A DNA stretch of 64,000 nucleotides from Arabidopsis thaliana (lineage: Eukaryota; Streptophyta; Magnoliopsida; Brassicales; Brassicaceae), in the NCBI RefSeq assembly GCF_000001735.4, contig NC_003076.8:3348001-3412000 (forward strand), written 5' to 3'. The translations under genes were made by a program, and so were the position numbers. The notes under the pieces are model-generated. The model made no database searches, was not told the DNA's origin, and saw nothing but the letters and a program-made list of their open reading frames with translations. Below are positions 42,822 through 55,330 of the stretch, piece by piece. Numbering within the stretch: position 1 is the first letter of the stretch; each line of letters begins with the position of its first letter.

Positions 42822-44947
42822 TTATCTCGATTTCTGTTGGCTGTAACGTTGTATTCCATGGACATCCACAATCCCGGGAGGGAACACTGGATCTGTGGCT
42901 GCTCTAACTGCGACTTTTGCAACCGATTCAACATTCACCGGAGGTGTGAACAAAGGTCCGACTAATGGAAGCTGGTTCAGAGGTTTTGCTTGTTGAAGAA
43001 CCTACATAAAGCCACAAACATTATGAGTAACGAGGTAATCTTGAGGGATATTGCTATAAAGAGAGGATCTCTTACCATCTCCATGGGTGAACCAAATACT
43101 CCTAACGGGATCTTCATGCTCCCAACACTGCGAGTTCCATATATAAAACCAGGTCGCAAGATTATACCTGCACAACATTCACCAAAACTTCAAATGTAAA
43201 AAACAAACGAGTTTCAGAGAGAGTTTTGTAGATGTACCACGAAACTTATACCTCCATATGCAAATCTTGTGAGCAGCTCGGTCTCAGCAGCTCGCTGTAA
43301 GGATGAAATGAAAAATTCTTAAGCCAGCTTATACTAACCAAAAAGGGCTATGAATAGCTGTAGTTTGAAAAGTATATGATCACCTTTCCCTCATAGTATC
43401 CTCTCAACAAGTAGTTGGCTAATCCGAAATCCGCAGCAGAAATATAGACAAATCTTTTAACACCTGGTCAACGATGGGAACACAATTAAAATGCCAGTAA
43501 ACTCTCGCTAATCCAATATATGCCCAGCTAATATATTTCCAGGAAGCCATGGTTTCACATAACATTTCAGTGCTCCACTTATCCCTACGATCAACTATAA
43601 TAAATTTTGAACCATTTGGTTCTTAGTATCATATGGTCACTCAGTGTTCATCTGAGATAGATATCTCAAAATAATTACATGGCTATCAAAAGAAAAAAGA
43701 TTGGAAGCATTTATACAGACCTGATTAATGCAAACTAGAAGAACTCATACCTTTTTCTGAGGCAGCCCTAATTGCGTTGATGTTTGCAGTCCCGTTAATC
43801 TTATACATATATGAGTTTGAACCAAAACCACCAACACAAGAAATCTGCAATGATTCATTTCGAATTACTTTCAATAATGTACAATCTACAAAAGCAGTAC
43901 TGCTTCAATAATTAAAAGTCTGTAGCAGTCATCAAATCTCTACATCTATCCCTGCAAACAGAACAAAAAGACATACCACAGAAGTCACTCCCTCAAGAGC
44001 ATCTTTCAATAAATCAGATGATAGAAGGTTTCCTGGAAACAAAAGTGAAAAGCAAAAAGAATATGAACACGCAGGAAAAAATAACAAGTTCCTACAAAAA
44101 TGTTGAAAAGTTAACAACAGTACCTTGATGCCATGTTACTCTGGAGGCCCAGGACTCTTGTAAAGACGACCTACCTGACCTAAAACCCATACAAATGGTT
44201 AAATGCAATCCCGTAAATCAACATCCAACGTAGATCAGATTTCAATAAATGAGAAGCTTTAACTGTGATCCACAAATTTCAACCAAATTACATTTGATCT
44301 AAGACATGAGTTAACTCCCTACAATCAAAGTTTAGATACCTGCTAAGGCTAGAGACAGATAAGCCGCGATCTAAAGCTTCTTTACAGACATGTGATCCCA
44401 CAAAACCATTTCCTCCCAGGACAAGCAGCTGACAATAGAAATGAAAGATAAGTTCCAAGATCATGATCATCATTACAATATCTTTACAAAGAATTACTAT
44501 GTAAGATCCCCCAAAAGGCCAATACGTATACCTTCTCAGTAGGAGGTGGAGGCACATGTACAGTCTCAGCTTCTTCCACATTGAAGGGCTCATCAATTTT
44601 GTTAGAGTCTGTCGAGAGATACCTCCCGCCACCAGAGGCAGAAACAAACCTAATGCAACATAATCCATAAGCACAGAACAGTAAAGCTAAAGTCAAGTAT
44701 CTGAAATTTCACAAAACACTCAATTGCAACCCAAATCACCTAATTGTTAGAATCTAGATCATGAGACCAACCTAGCTACGAGTAATTACCAAAACAAATG
44801 CACATTTCCTTCAACATCCTACTAATTGATGCTTAGAAGACGATTAAGGTGCGATCAGAGTTATTAAAGAGCTGGGGAAGAGACTACTCACCGTATCTGG
44901 GAAAGAGACGATTGATAACGAATCAAACGCGAAACGATTGTCCTCAT
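42822..44947 (-). CDS. NAD(P)-binding Rossmann-fold protein (NmrA/complex I assembly type)
   Basis: Multi-exon gene. The start at 44947 gives MRTIVSRLIRYQSSLSQIR, a basic amphipathic N-terminus typical of a mitochondrial presequence. The next exon gives FVSASGGGRYLSTDSNKIDE, and then LLVLGGNGFVGSHVCKEALD, whose GGNGFVG is the dinucleotide-binding glycine motif of the atypical short-chain dehydrogenase class. The last exon ends VDVHGIQRYSQQKSR-stop at 42822. Members of this class include mitochondrial complex I NDUFA9-like and UOS1-like proteins. The exact partner is not visible from sequence. The catalytic YxxxK was not located by eye. I recall At5g10730. Confidence 0.8.
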
Positions 44948-45796
44948 TTTCGAATCGGAGAAGAAGAGAAAAAGCAATTCGACGTAGAGATGAGAGCTAA
45001 CAAAAATGAAAAGTTTGTAAGAGGAGAGAGTCCGATGGCGATGGAAATGGAAATGGAGAAGCTCACGGCCAAAATAATCACAGCAAAACGTCGAAAAGAG
45101 CGCTACGACCGTGAACACGTCGCCTCTTACCAATGTGCCACGTAGACCCTGACCCGAGTATCCGAACCCATGGGAAGCCACGAGAGCCGCGCGTGGCTTC
45201 AACACGAGATCATTGGCTATAAATTGGGCCGAAATTAATTGGGCTTATATTCTAATGGACCTTATATGTATGGTCTGGCTCGCTCCGTTTCAGTAGAATT
45301 CACCTTTTGTCATTTAATTTACGAGAATGCCACTTGCATTTTTTCCAACACTAACAAGTAACAACAATCCAAATCCAAATCCAAACCCAAAAGAAAGAAA
45401 ATTAAAAGATTCTTGTTCTGGATGATGATGGGAACATTTGGTACATGCATGGAGACTTGGCGAGTTTGATAATGAAAAAATACAACATTCTTAATTTCTT
45501 AATCAAGTAATATTTACAAATTTCAAATACAAAGCTAGATGAAAACGTCAAACGCAAACCTCATTTTTATTTTTTGAATAAACTATCATGAAATTTAAAA
45601 CATTTACACATAAACAAATACAAAAGTCGATGCATGTATTATATACACACAAACGTAATCATAAACTTAAAACAATCGTATTAAATACATCTTCAATCCT
45701 AAATGCAAACGCGATCAACGATCAGTAAGTTTGTTTGCCGTGTTTGAGGGAAGAGAACACTGTCTTTAGTTCCTAGAGAATAGAGGGAATCGCTAT
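44948..45796. other. Spacer between two minus-strand genes
   Basis: Promoter and leader of the Rossmann-fold gene (right of 44947) and 3'UTR of the PP2C gene. GGCCG/GGGCTT boxes at about 45226-45245. No coding sequence supported. Confidence 0.5.
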
Positions 45797-47848
45797 TTAT
45801 ACCTTGTCGGTCACTGAATTCCTCTCAAGGGTCAGTGTATCAGTTGAGCGACTTGCAGTGTCCGGTTTTCGATTCGTTACATTCTCTGGTTTGTTCCCTG
45901 AGCCGATCTGGACTTGCTTAGCTTCATTCGATGAGATAGCAAGGTCTCCAAGTGGAGGCATTTCCTTGGCTTCCTTGGAGGAGGAAGAGCTAATGTGGCT
46001 TGATGAAGCTGACTTCTTCTCCAAGAAACGAACGACAACACATGTGATGTTATCTGCACTTCCTCTCTTTATTGCTTCACCCACCAGTTTTTTCGCTGAG
46101 TCCTCGGGATCTTCAACTTCCTTTACCATTGCAACTGCTGCCTGCAAAATATGATCATGTATTATTGTAATTAAATTGTTGGAGTAGGAAATAGAAGATG
46201 TTAAAGAAGCAATTCACTTCACAGACCTCATTAGAGAAAACATCCCACAGTCCATCACTTGCTAGAATCAAAAACTCAAGAGTATCATCAATCTTTTCTT
46301 CCTGTATTCAATGACAAAAGTTTGAGAAATTTGTCAGCTGGAGACAAAAGGGGACAAAAAGATTATGCAATGTGATTCTTAGAGAAGTGATGAAAAGACC
46401 TGGATTTCTGGATCAGCAACAACATATTGCTTCAGAAGCCGATCACCAAACGCACGAGAAACTGCAAGAACTCCTCCTACCCTCCAAGTTCCTATTTAGT
46501 TTATGAATGAACACACCCCTATAATTAGGACTATATGTTGAAAAAAGCATGAAGCAGCAGAAATATAGTCCTATAGTTTCTTGCTACTTACCTGCCCACA
46601 TCACAAATCCACCAGCATTCTCAATCCTTTCACGTTCATCACTTTGGTCCGGTTTATGGTCCCTTGACACAGCAATGGCTGCAAGGTACAGATTTATGAA
46701 AAAAGGTATTATCTATCAGGATACTACTACATGATATTGGTGGTGCCATACAAAGATATTGCTTACTTAACATTACAATGATATCCACCAAAAACAAAAA
46801 AAGATAAGTCATAACGGATCTCATAGAAATTTACCTTTTCCGCCTCTGCTGATAACAGCTCTAGAATCACCAACATTTGCAACAACTAAACGGTCACCAA
46901 CAAGAATAGCTGTAGACGCAGTAGAACCAGCGTCTCTATTGTGACTATTTTCTGACTTGAGAAGTTCGGAGTCTGTATGGTTATAAGCATCAGCTGGAAA
47001 ACATTGAAGAAAATGGAATGTAAATTAGAGTCCTGCTGCATCTACAACAAATTGTTTTAAAAAAGCTTTGCTCATGATTTTTTTACAGTACTTATAGCTG
47101 ATTTGGTGTCAGAGATAAACTTTGGGTGGGTGATCAGATTACTGAAAAGATGGCGCTTCACGTACTCAGCTGCTCTGGCTCCACCATGGCCTGGCAAAAC
47201 AGTAAGTAACATTATTAATTTCTTGTTTTCTAATGTCAATACTAAGATATAAGCTACGTTACAGCGAGAACACGAAGTTAATTAGCACCAAGACCAATCT
47301 TAATGTCATGACTCCTGGCACAAATGAACTATCAGGATTCATAAACCAGGCTAAGTTTCTCAAGAGTAATGTATAAGTTCTTGTTAAGAACAGAGAGGGA
47401 AGATACCATCAAAAACTCCAAATAGACCAACTATTTCTCCATTGATACCGTCGATCCTAGTTTCAAAAAAGTCTTCCATAGATGATCTCTTGCCAGCGGA
47501 GCTTGCATATCCATAGCTAAATTTTCCATTCTGGCTGCAATAGAATCATATCATGTACAAAGCACAATAAACATTTAACACACCAAAAATCACACTTTAT
47601 GATAGGAAAACAGAATGAACCAGTGAGATAAATCGAATCGAACAAGGTGAGAAAGAAACTACAATCACAGGATCAAAATCAAATCCAACATAATTAGTTA
47701 TTGGTTCAAGTAATTTCATACTCACAAGTCACAACAAAGAAATTAAATTCGAGATTGAGATTAATGACCTGAGACCTCCTCCGCTCGCTGGAGCTTCAAC
47801 AGTCTGCGGCTGGTTGGAATACGACAAGGCCAAGTCCAAGTATCCCAT
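45797..47848 (-). CDS. Protein phosphatase 2C
   Basis: Multi-exon gene, about 354 aa by recall of the family member. The start at 47848 gives [22 protein letters not shown]2C motifs read on the minus strand include LFGVFDG then [16 protein letters not shown] (metal-binding DGHGG), [20 protein letters not shown], the [10 protein letters not shown] block and [12 protein letters not shown] near the end. The tail after the catalytic domain is Ser- and Lys-rich. PP2C enzymes are Mg/Mn-dependent Ser/Thr phosphatases. The sequence lacks features of the clade A abscisic-acid co-receptors, and closest recall is the group that includes PP2C69 (At5g10740). It shares a G-box-containing promoter with the small membrane protein gene on its right. 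Confidence 0.88.
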
Positions 47849-48552
47849 AATTCTTCAGAAATTTCAAACGCGTATTCGGTATTCTTCGAATCAACAGATA
47901 ATCTGCCCGGAATCTTCTTCTAACCTAAAATTGAATCAAAAACGGGATCGATATCAACAATCACGATTTCGGAAACTCAGAATCGAGCTAAACATTTTCA
48001 AAAATGAAAAAAAAAAGTTTTAAAAATAGTACCTGAAAATTCCATGAAAGAATTAGAAGAGAGAAGTGAGAATGATGGGAGATTCATGGTTGATTCCTAG
48101 TTGAGAAAAATAGAGAGAGAGGGAAAGAGAAAAACAGGTGATCGACGTTAAGAGAAGGGAGCATATTCCGGCGAACAAATGGATTTATTTGCTAAAAATA
48201 GAAAAAAAAAAAAAAAAGTAGAAAGAATCACAAGTCAACCAAATTTGGAGGATGTACCGAAGCTGACACGTGTCACGTAAAGCAAGTGGAGTAGTATCAC
48301 GTGGGTCCTTCACAAGTCCACATGTACCTTTATAATTATTGGCAATTGGGCTAATGGGCCTATTGTTTTCAGCTTGACTGGAGTAGGGATAAGTCTACTC
48401 CTAGTGCCAAACAGCAGCTAAAAACTTGCAATCGGAGAAAGAGTGTGAGCTGCTGTACACATTGATACTCCCATAGTTACTGCTTCTCGTCGCCGGAGGA
48501 AACCCAACGGATCCGTTTTGAGATCAAGAAGAAGTTCATTTTATCGTCTTTC
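47849..48552. promoter_or_regulatory. Bidirectional promoter with ABRE/G-box and site II elements
   Basis: Head-to-head interval between the PP2C gene and the 51-aa membrane protein gene. It contains the palindrome GACACGTGTC at 48265-48274 followed by CACGT, another CACGTG at 48298-48303, and TGGGCT/TGGGCC boxes at about 48346-48360. The ACGT boxes fit bZIP/ABF binding. The site II boxes fit the small-protein gene. The PP2C leader has a probable intron near its start. Confidence 0.6.
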
Positions 48553-48795
48553 ATGGCGAAGGAGCAGCACTTACGACCTTGGTTTCTGGATCTAGTACCG
48601 GCTTTGGTTGTTTTGCTCGCCGCAGCTCATGTCATCGCCTTGGTACTTCTCGTGATCTTATAATTTTTTTTCTCTTTCTCTTTTTATATGTTCTGATCTT
48701 TCGAATGGTTTATATCTTGGGGCTCGCAGGGTTACTGGATTTACAGATTGGCCACTGATCGTCGAGCTCAGAGTCAGAGAGGCAAATTCCACTGA
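48553..48795 (+). CDS. 51-aa single-pass membrane protein
   Basis: Two exons, 48553-48642 and 48730-48795, splice in frame (ttg/gtactt, cgcag/ggttac). The protein begins MAKEQHLRPWFLDLVPALVV and continues through one hydrophobic helix (LVVLLAAAHVIALGYWIY) to a basic tail RLATDRRAQSQRGKFH. This shape (short polar start, one helix, positively charged end) fits a small tail- or signal-anchored membrane protein. It is too short for routine ORF searches because of the intron. Function is unknown. I recall At5g10745. Confidence 0.8.
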
Positions 48796-51071
48796 AGAAA
48801 CATTCGAATAGGTTCGTGATCTGAACTACGGTGGTCCAGAAATTTCAACAGTTGGTGGATTTTGCTTCCGATCTGATATTTGCGATTAGGTGGGGGTTTT
48901 GTGATCATTGATTTAGTCGCTTATGAGGATTTCGGAAATGTTTGCTTGGAATTCCGCCTAACTAGAAGTGATTTTGAAGATACTGGTTAGATGGATCATA
49001 TCAGCTCACGAGTTCGTTTTCACCTATGTTTTAGCTTCTTTTTTTGTCAACCACACCTATGTTCTAGCTTATATTGACTTTTATGCAGCTTTCAGGTTCT
49101 TCTAGATAGATTTTGTAGAAGTTTCAATCATCGTTTCAATACACTAGTGTAAATTGAAACAATACCAAGAGGGTTTTTGTGTGCCTAATGGTTGAATTGC
49201 GTTCTTGAGAGGAGGCCAGTGTTCTTTGTTCTTGACTCCTCTCAATAACACCTTTGAGTATCATTCAGTGTCAAAGAGTATTGCTGTCCTGTGATAAATC
49301 TTTATAAAGAGTTCAGAGACTGCCGAATGCGATTTCAACTTAACAAGATTGTCCGTGTGTTAACACTTAACATATTAGTTGGTCTTTGATCGAGTACTTA
49401 AGTATAGGATTGAAAGATTCGAGGGAGTCTTTGGTATTGGGTTTGCTTGGGAGCTTTAGGGCATGGGAGAGTAAATGATGCTCTGGAATTCATCTGTAGG
49501 TTTTGGTTTGTTCTTTTGCTTCTGAGTTTCTTGTTTGTTCATTTTTTCTCTGTGGAAAAAGAAAGCAGAATCAGTTTTGGTTCTTATCCCCCTGCTTTCT
49601 CGTTCTATGTTTTCGTTTGAGTTTCTTACTATCGTCACAGACAGATTATTCATAGGTGCTTTTCATATGGCAAGTAACTACCCTTCACTGGTGTTTCACA
49701 CATTGTCTGATGGTAAGGCCAAATTTCAATGTTTATCCATTTGTGTTCACCAAGACAGAGTTTTAGTCTTTCTATATTAAAACTAAGTATATATGATCTC
49801 TAACCAAGAGCCTACTACTGCAGGGCCCAAGAGAACCGACCAGAAGATGTAACCAAGAGTAGAAAATTGTCTTCGGAAACCATTTTATTTAGCTGGAAAT
49901 GGTTGTCAGCTTTTAAAACAAAGTTCACAATGTGGATTTGTATAGGTTGTAAGTTTTGCTTGATTAGAAAACGGGGATAAACAAAAGGATAATCCCTTTT
50001 CATGGCAGGTTTAGAAGCTCTAAATATGACTTAAATCACACAATCAAGCATTTTCCTTTGCTTATTAGTTTTTCTCATTTCATGTTTCCTTAACCAGTTC
50101 ATTGATTTTGCCTGTCCATTCTTGACTTGTGGAATGTAGTTTTTTTGTTTTGTTTTACTTTTGCTTGGTATTATGTGACAATTCTTATAAAAGCTTGTAT
50201 TTACTGGCATAGATTCATCCCTTAAACTCGTAGTGGCTTAGTCTTTAAAAAACCGCGTATCCAATGTTTGATTATAACCTCTCGTGTCTTATGTGCAACT
50301 GTTTTCATCAGTATTAATCCAAAATTTTCCGAAAAACCTTCCCAGGTGAAACAGATATTTATTCTTTTTAACGCTTTTCTTACGCGGAACGCTGTTTGTA
50401 CTTGCATCATCCCTGACTTTGGAATCGGCAGATCAGAAGCATCGCGCTTTCGACCCCCTCTCTTGTACCTTTACCGGCAACTTTTATGATGAAAAGCAAC
50501 CAAAGTAGAGAGAGAGAGAGAGAGAGAAATATACCTTAATAATTCGTAATCGTAATTGTATATTTTATTGATAACCAGCTACAAATGCGAATGCATGCCA
50601 TTTCCACCAACTAATTAGCTTGTACTTTTCCTGTATACAAAAATTAATGATAATGTGTCGACAAAAAGTTGTTCGTGCCTACTGCCAAAAATGCAATAAT
50701 CATGATTGGTTGGTTTAACACGTGGTCTTCCAGTTCTATGCAAATTATTTACCAATCAGAAATACAAGAAAACCTGAAATTGTCAAAAATGTAAAAGAAG
50801 AAAAAATCTTCATTTCTTTTGAAAGAAAATATTAAGAATTAAAATTTATTAGAAGTAAAATATCTCACATAATTATCGTCATTAATTGAGAAAAAACACA
50901 CATGAAATATACAGATAAGCCAAGCTTAGGGAGGGATACTAATGGATGGAGTTTTCTATAAAACTACAAAAGCCATTTCCTCCGTCCCTTATTTTTGTCA
51001 CACCACACAAAGTCGTCTTTGGAGAGAGAGAAGGGCCAACGACCACACATACACACACAGACCAATAAACC
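48796..51071. other. 2.3-kb stretch without recognised genes
   Basis: Contains the 3'UTR of the 51-aa protein gene and the leader of the DUF1336 gene. ORFs at 49456-50489 lack family features. A GA run lies at about 50505-50526. A non-coding transcript cannot be excluded. Confidence 0.45.
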
Positions 51072-51980
51072 ATGAGCCCTTCCAAGCAGCGACATCGTAG
51101 CTCTACCGGAGAAAACAAGTCAAAGCCGGTCAGATCCGCTTCATCCTCCGCCATACCGGAATGGATTACCGAATCAACCAACGGCGGATCTCTCCGTCGC
51201 GTAGATCCCGATACAGGTACCGACGGCTGGGCTTCTCCTCCCGGCGATGTTTTCTCTCTCCGCTCCGATTCTTACTTGTCCAAAAAACAAAAAACTCCCG
51301 CCGGTGATTACCTCCTTTCTCCCGCCGGCATGGACTGGCTCAAATCAAGTACCAAACTCGAGAACGCGCTCGCTCGTCCCGATAACCGTGTAGCTCACGC
51401 GCTTAGAAAAGCTCAATCTCGCGGTCAATCTCTCAAGAGCTTCATCTTCGCCGTGAATCTCCAGATTCCAGGTAAGGATCATCACAGCGCCGTGTTCTAC
51501 TTCGCGACGGAAGAACCGATTCCTTCCGGTTCGCTTCTCCACCGGTTCATCAACGGCGACGATGCCTTCCGGAACCAGAGATTCAAAATCGTGAATCGGA
51601 TTGTGAAAGGTCCTTGGGTAGTTAAAGCCGCGGTGGGGAACTATAGCGCTTGTCTTCTAGGTAAAGCCTTGACGTGCAATTACCACAGAGGTCCTAACTA
51701 CTTTGAAATTGACGTCGACATTAGCAGCTCAGCGATCGCAACGGCGATTCTACGGCTGGCTTTAGGGTACGTGACGAGCGTGACAATCGATATGGGGTTC
51801 TTAGCAGAGGCACAAACGGAAGAGGAGCTGCCGGAGAGATTAATCGGAGCTGTTAGAGTTTGCCAAATGGAGATGTCGTCAGCGTTTGTTGTCGACGCGC
51901 CACCACCGCAGCAACTGCCGTCACAACCGTGTAGAACATTAAGTTCGGCGAAAGTTAACCATGACGAGGACGAGGATTGA
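51072..51980 (+). CDS. EDR2 C-terminal domain (DUF1336) protein
   Basis: A single exon for 302 aa. The N-terminus is Ser/Lys-rich (MSPSKQRHRSSTGENKSKP) and followed by ITESTNGGSLRRVDPDTGTD. The EDR2-C/DUF1336 domain covers the rest: LKSFIFAVNLQIPGKDHHSA, VFYFATEEPIP, FKIVNRIVKGPWVVKAAVGN, LGKALTCNYHRGPNYFEIDV and IATAILRLALGYVTSVTIDM. In EDR2 this domain sits after PH and START modules and regulates salicylic-acid-linked cell death. Here it stands alone, so lipid or membrane association is only inferred. I recall At5g10750. Its right neighbour is the defence-related AED1, on the opposite strand. Confidence 0.88.
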   Translation: MSPSKQRHRSSTGENKSKPVRSASSSAIPEWITESTNGGSLRRVDPDTGTDGWASPPGDVFSLRSDSYLSKKQKTPAGDYLLSPAGMDWLKSSTKLENALARPDNRVAHALRKAQSRGQSLKSFIFAVNLQIPGKDHHSAVFYFATEEPIPSGSLLHRFINGDDAFRNQRFKIVNRIVKGPWVVKAAVGNYSACLLGKALTCNYHRGPNYFEIDVDISSSAIATAILRLALGYVTSVTIDMGFLAEAQTEEELPERLIGAVRVCQMEMSSAFVVDAPPPQQLPSQPCRTLSSAKVNHDEDED

Positions 51981-52670
51981 GATTAAACCACAACATGTCA
52001 ATGAAGTATTTTTCTCTTTACTGTCTCTCAAAGAATCTGAAACAATTTTCATTAATCTCAATCAAATTTATATTAATTATTTTTTTGTTAATGGATTTTG
52101 TAATTAATCAAGAGGTTTCATGATATATTTAATGGAATTAAATTGAAGTTCGACGGATTATTCTTTGTTCTTTTGTTAGCTGGAACCAGAATATAGAGAA
52201 ATTAATAGTCCACTTTCGCCGGAATAAATAAGCGTGTGATGATCATTTAAGAGTCGTGTGACAGATGAGTCATTAATAGGAAAAGCGAAAATGTTGAATC
52301 TTGGGGGAGATTTTATACCTCTAAAAACTCATAAAAGTGTGTAATGAATTTATGCTTTTTCGAGTAAAAAAGGTTACACTCAAGGAAAAAGATGATTCTG
52401 GTAGCTTAAATCGGACTTGTACATTAAGCAAATGTTGAAGCATGTTTGACGTTACTAAAAAACTTACTTCCAAGTCAGGATTGAAGTATATAAGAAAGCA
52501 AATCTACATGTCGTATATATATAAGAAAGCAATTGCCGCGCACACACAAAATTATTTTTGGGGCAATTTACTTAGCACACGTACTATATATAAATAGGAG
52601 CTAAATTTACGAGCCAAACCCTTACTCAAATTACAAAACCCTCTCCTCTTCTTTTTGTTCAAGTAGCTAA
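51981..52670. other. Spacer between convergent DUF1336 and AED1 genes
   Basis: Two 3'UTRs and AT-rich DNA. A short direct repeat tatataagaaagcaa lies at about 52488-52530. No ORF. Confidence 0.5.
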
Positions 52671-54165
52671 TTAACAACCATTGGGAGCAAAACCGACTCG
52701 TCCACCAGCCACGTCGTACACAACATCTAGCGTCGTCTGCTGAACGTTTCCAAAGATGGCGGGAAGGTCATCATTCCCTGCAAACGCCAAACAAACCTGT
52801 GATATCTTGATCGGCAACGAAATCCCTGATCCATCAAGTTCTACGACAGTGCTACCGGCGAAGGAGAATGCAATCGTCGGGTATGTCACCGTATCCAAGC
52901 CAGTGAAATCGTAACATGTGTCAAAAAGCCCGTATCCCGACGTACTCTTGTAACTCGACATCTTTTCCTTAAAAACACTGCGGAGTTCCGCGTAGACTTT
53001 GGTAGGGAGGCGAGTAAACACTGTGCCTGAGTCGATTATAGCACCTTCGGTCGAGAATGAGTTTGGAGTAATCGCTAATTCCTTGTCGCCTACACTGATA
53101 CCTATGATATCGATGCCATAATTGAATGCGCTTGGGAAGGAAGAAATCGGTGTGAATTTAACGGATTCAGAGATTCCAGCGGATCCAAAGGTAAGATGGC
53201 CAGTACTGTTACTTGTGAAAGAAGGTAGACAGTAGGAGAAGATATTGTTGTAGGTCGTTGTTGTTTGCGCCGGTAGTGAGAGTTTGCCAGGGCCAAGGCC
53301 GAGAAGCCCAGCAACACCGTCGAAAAGTCCTTGGTTGTTTTCACCGCAACCAAAGTAAACATCCTCCAAAACATCAGAGTTCGTTAGGGTAAATTTCTCC
53401 TTTGCAAGAAATCCTTGGGTAAACGACTTATCGCCGTAAACGATACTGTATACGCAGTTGGAAGCCGAACAACTCTCAGCGTCTTCACACATTGGAGATG
53501 AGCACGAGACGTTTTGGTAAGTAGAAGACGAAGAAGGGTTAAATTTTGGTTCCTTTTGTGAATAGCAACTTCCTAGACATGGCTCACATTGAGTCCATGT
53601 CAGGTCACTTCCGGTGTCGAAGACCAGCGATAGATCGTGCTTCGGTGTCCCGATTCCGATTGTTACGATGTAGTTTCCTGATCCGAGTGTGATTCCACTT
53701 TTAGCCGGTAGCTCCGTTGACTTGGCTTCGCTGACTTCATTTGCGCTATTCTTTGACAATTTTGAGTAGATGGACTCCACACGTGCTTGATCGCGTCTGA
53801 TGATTTCGTCATGGTCGACTCTCGCATCGCTGCTAAGATGCGAGCACGCACCATGCATGTGCACCACGCGCAGCGACGACTTGGTATTAGATGCTGTGAA
53901 GAAAATAGCATGTTAAAATATAACAAAAGAGACCCAAAAAAAGAACTCTAAACACAATGAATCATCGGTGAGTAAATAGGCTAAGATAATCACCTTTTGA
54001 AGAAGGGACACAAGATGATGATGAAGGGAACAGAGAGCTGACTTGAATGGTGTAAGAATCAAGTACCTTTCCACTATCGCTTTTCTCAGCTCCTTCAGCA
54101 AAACACCAATTGAGACATACGCAAAGCATAATTATCATACTCAAGAAATTCCTCATTATGCTCAT
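52671..54165 (-). CDS. AED1: Apoplastic aspartyl protease AED1
   Basis: Two exons, 54165-53994 and 53893-52671, give 464 aa. It begins MSIMRNFLSMIIMLCVCLNW, a signal peptide, followed by a prosegment. The pepsin-like catalytic part starts at GSGNYIVTIGIGTPKHDLSL. The first active Asp is in FDTGSDLTW and the second in IIDSGTVFTRLP. Paired cysteines (CEPCLGSCYS, CSSPMCEDAESCSASNC) are those of plant nucellin/CND41-type proteases. I recall At5g10760, AED1, a secreted protein induced by salicylic acid downstream of EDS1 that dampens systemic acquired resistance. Its tandem paralogue lies just upstream on the same strand with a shared promoter block. An alternative ATG at 54156 would shorten the signal by three residues. 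Confidence 0.92.
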
Positions 54166-54221
54166 TTTAACCTCCCTCTTACTCTCACAACAAGAAAAGT
54201 GTTACTCAATTACATGAATTT

Positions 54222-54240
54222 GGTTGGTCCTTTTATAACC
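54222..54240 (-). promoter_or_regulatory. Conserved TATA-region block of AED1
   Basis: On the minus strand this reads ggttataaaaggaccaacc, about 55-75 bp upstream of the ATG. The paralogous gene has almost the same block at 57385-57402 at a similar distance. This fits a TATA box retained since the gene duplication. Confidence 0.6.
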
Positions 54241-55330
54241 ATTCTCTTTGCTGTAGATAAGTGTCTAGTGGCTGTTGTTAAAGTCTAAGATATCATACAT
54301 ACATTCACATTATTAAGTAGGGACTCCAACCTGTTTGTGTTTGATATTTCTGTCTCTCGAGACGACTGACTCCAAGTCTCAAGTCTCCATGTCCCGCGTA
54401 CTAAAGGGGTTGTAACATTTTCCTCTAGATATTATTGTTAACGTGTAATTTGGTCCTCTAGGCTCCAAATTTGGCGTTTAATCGTCAGCTAGATGTTGAT
54501 GTCATTCTGTTCTTTTTGTCTTCACTCCAGTCTCCAGTCTCCAAGTCTAGCGTACTCAATGGGTTGTAATATTCCACTAAAGTCTAAGCGCGATTGATTG
54601 AGCAGTGAACTAATTTTTTTTTTTTTTGTAGCGTCATTTCATTAGAGATTAAATGGATATACATTGTTCCTGATTTAGGCTTTACAAAAAGAGATCAAAA
54701 AAAAAAAAAAGGTAGAAGCGGATTTGTGAACTCGCTTAACGATTAGTGCATCAAACGAAGAAGTTTGATTGAATAGTAGAGGAAAGTAACTCCATTTTTA
54801 AGTGCCACGGAACTAGTTTTGCCGCAGGTTCGAAGCTAAATCTGGCCTGTTGTGCCTGTAATCTGAGGCTTTGTTCCTTATAGTAGCATCGATGGTTCTG
54901 AAGTTTGGAAAAGCAGTTTGTCTTGAGTTGGTGAACTAGTCTGTTGCAAAGTATGCATGGTATATATAAGTCGACGCACTTCGATTGCTAACACAAAAGC
55001 AAAAATTATATAAATTTTTTGCATGCTTAAGGGGATTGTAATTAATAGGGGATTGAAACCAGCTAGTCTTTGCGTGGGCTCTTATGGGGCTTTTTACCAA
55101 CACACTCTGTATTTTTTTCATCTTGTATAGTTGTATTGGAATAAAATTTTACAATAAACAGTTTGTTCTTGTAATTGTTGTATCATGCACACTTATTACT
55201 ATACAATTACTTCAAAGACCATCACGAATTCCGATCTTTACCCAAATTACACACTTGATTAAGGATAAAGCTAATTTGTGCCAAATCCATAAATTTAAAA
55301 TTTACCCCGTTCTGTTTTTCATTAACTAAC
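54241..55330. other. Spacer between the two aspartyl protease genes
   Basis: Promoter of AED1 (left part) and 3' flank of the paralogue. An imperfect direct repeat (tctccaagtct ... gcgtact-aa-gg-gttgtaa) occurs near 54375-54420 and 54538-54575. Poly-T at 54608 and poly-A at 54698 flank about 90 bp. From 54640 to 54950 the sequence has the look of a decayed retroelement end, but I cannot assign it. Confidence 0.4.

Noticed and set aside
51345-51542. 65-aa minus-strand ORF
   Set aside because: Antisense to the DUF1336 coding region, which has clear domain motifs.
54640-54950. Possible retroelement end between poly-T and poly-A tracts
   Set aside because: No reverse transcriptase or RNase H frame remains and no target duplication is visible; the resemblance is only an impression.
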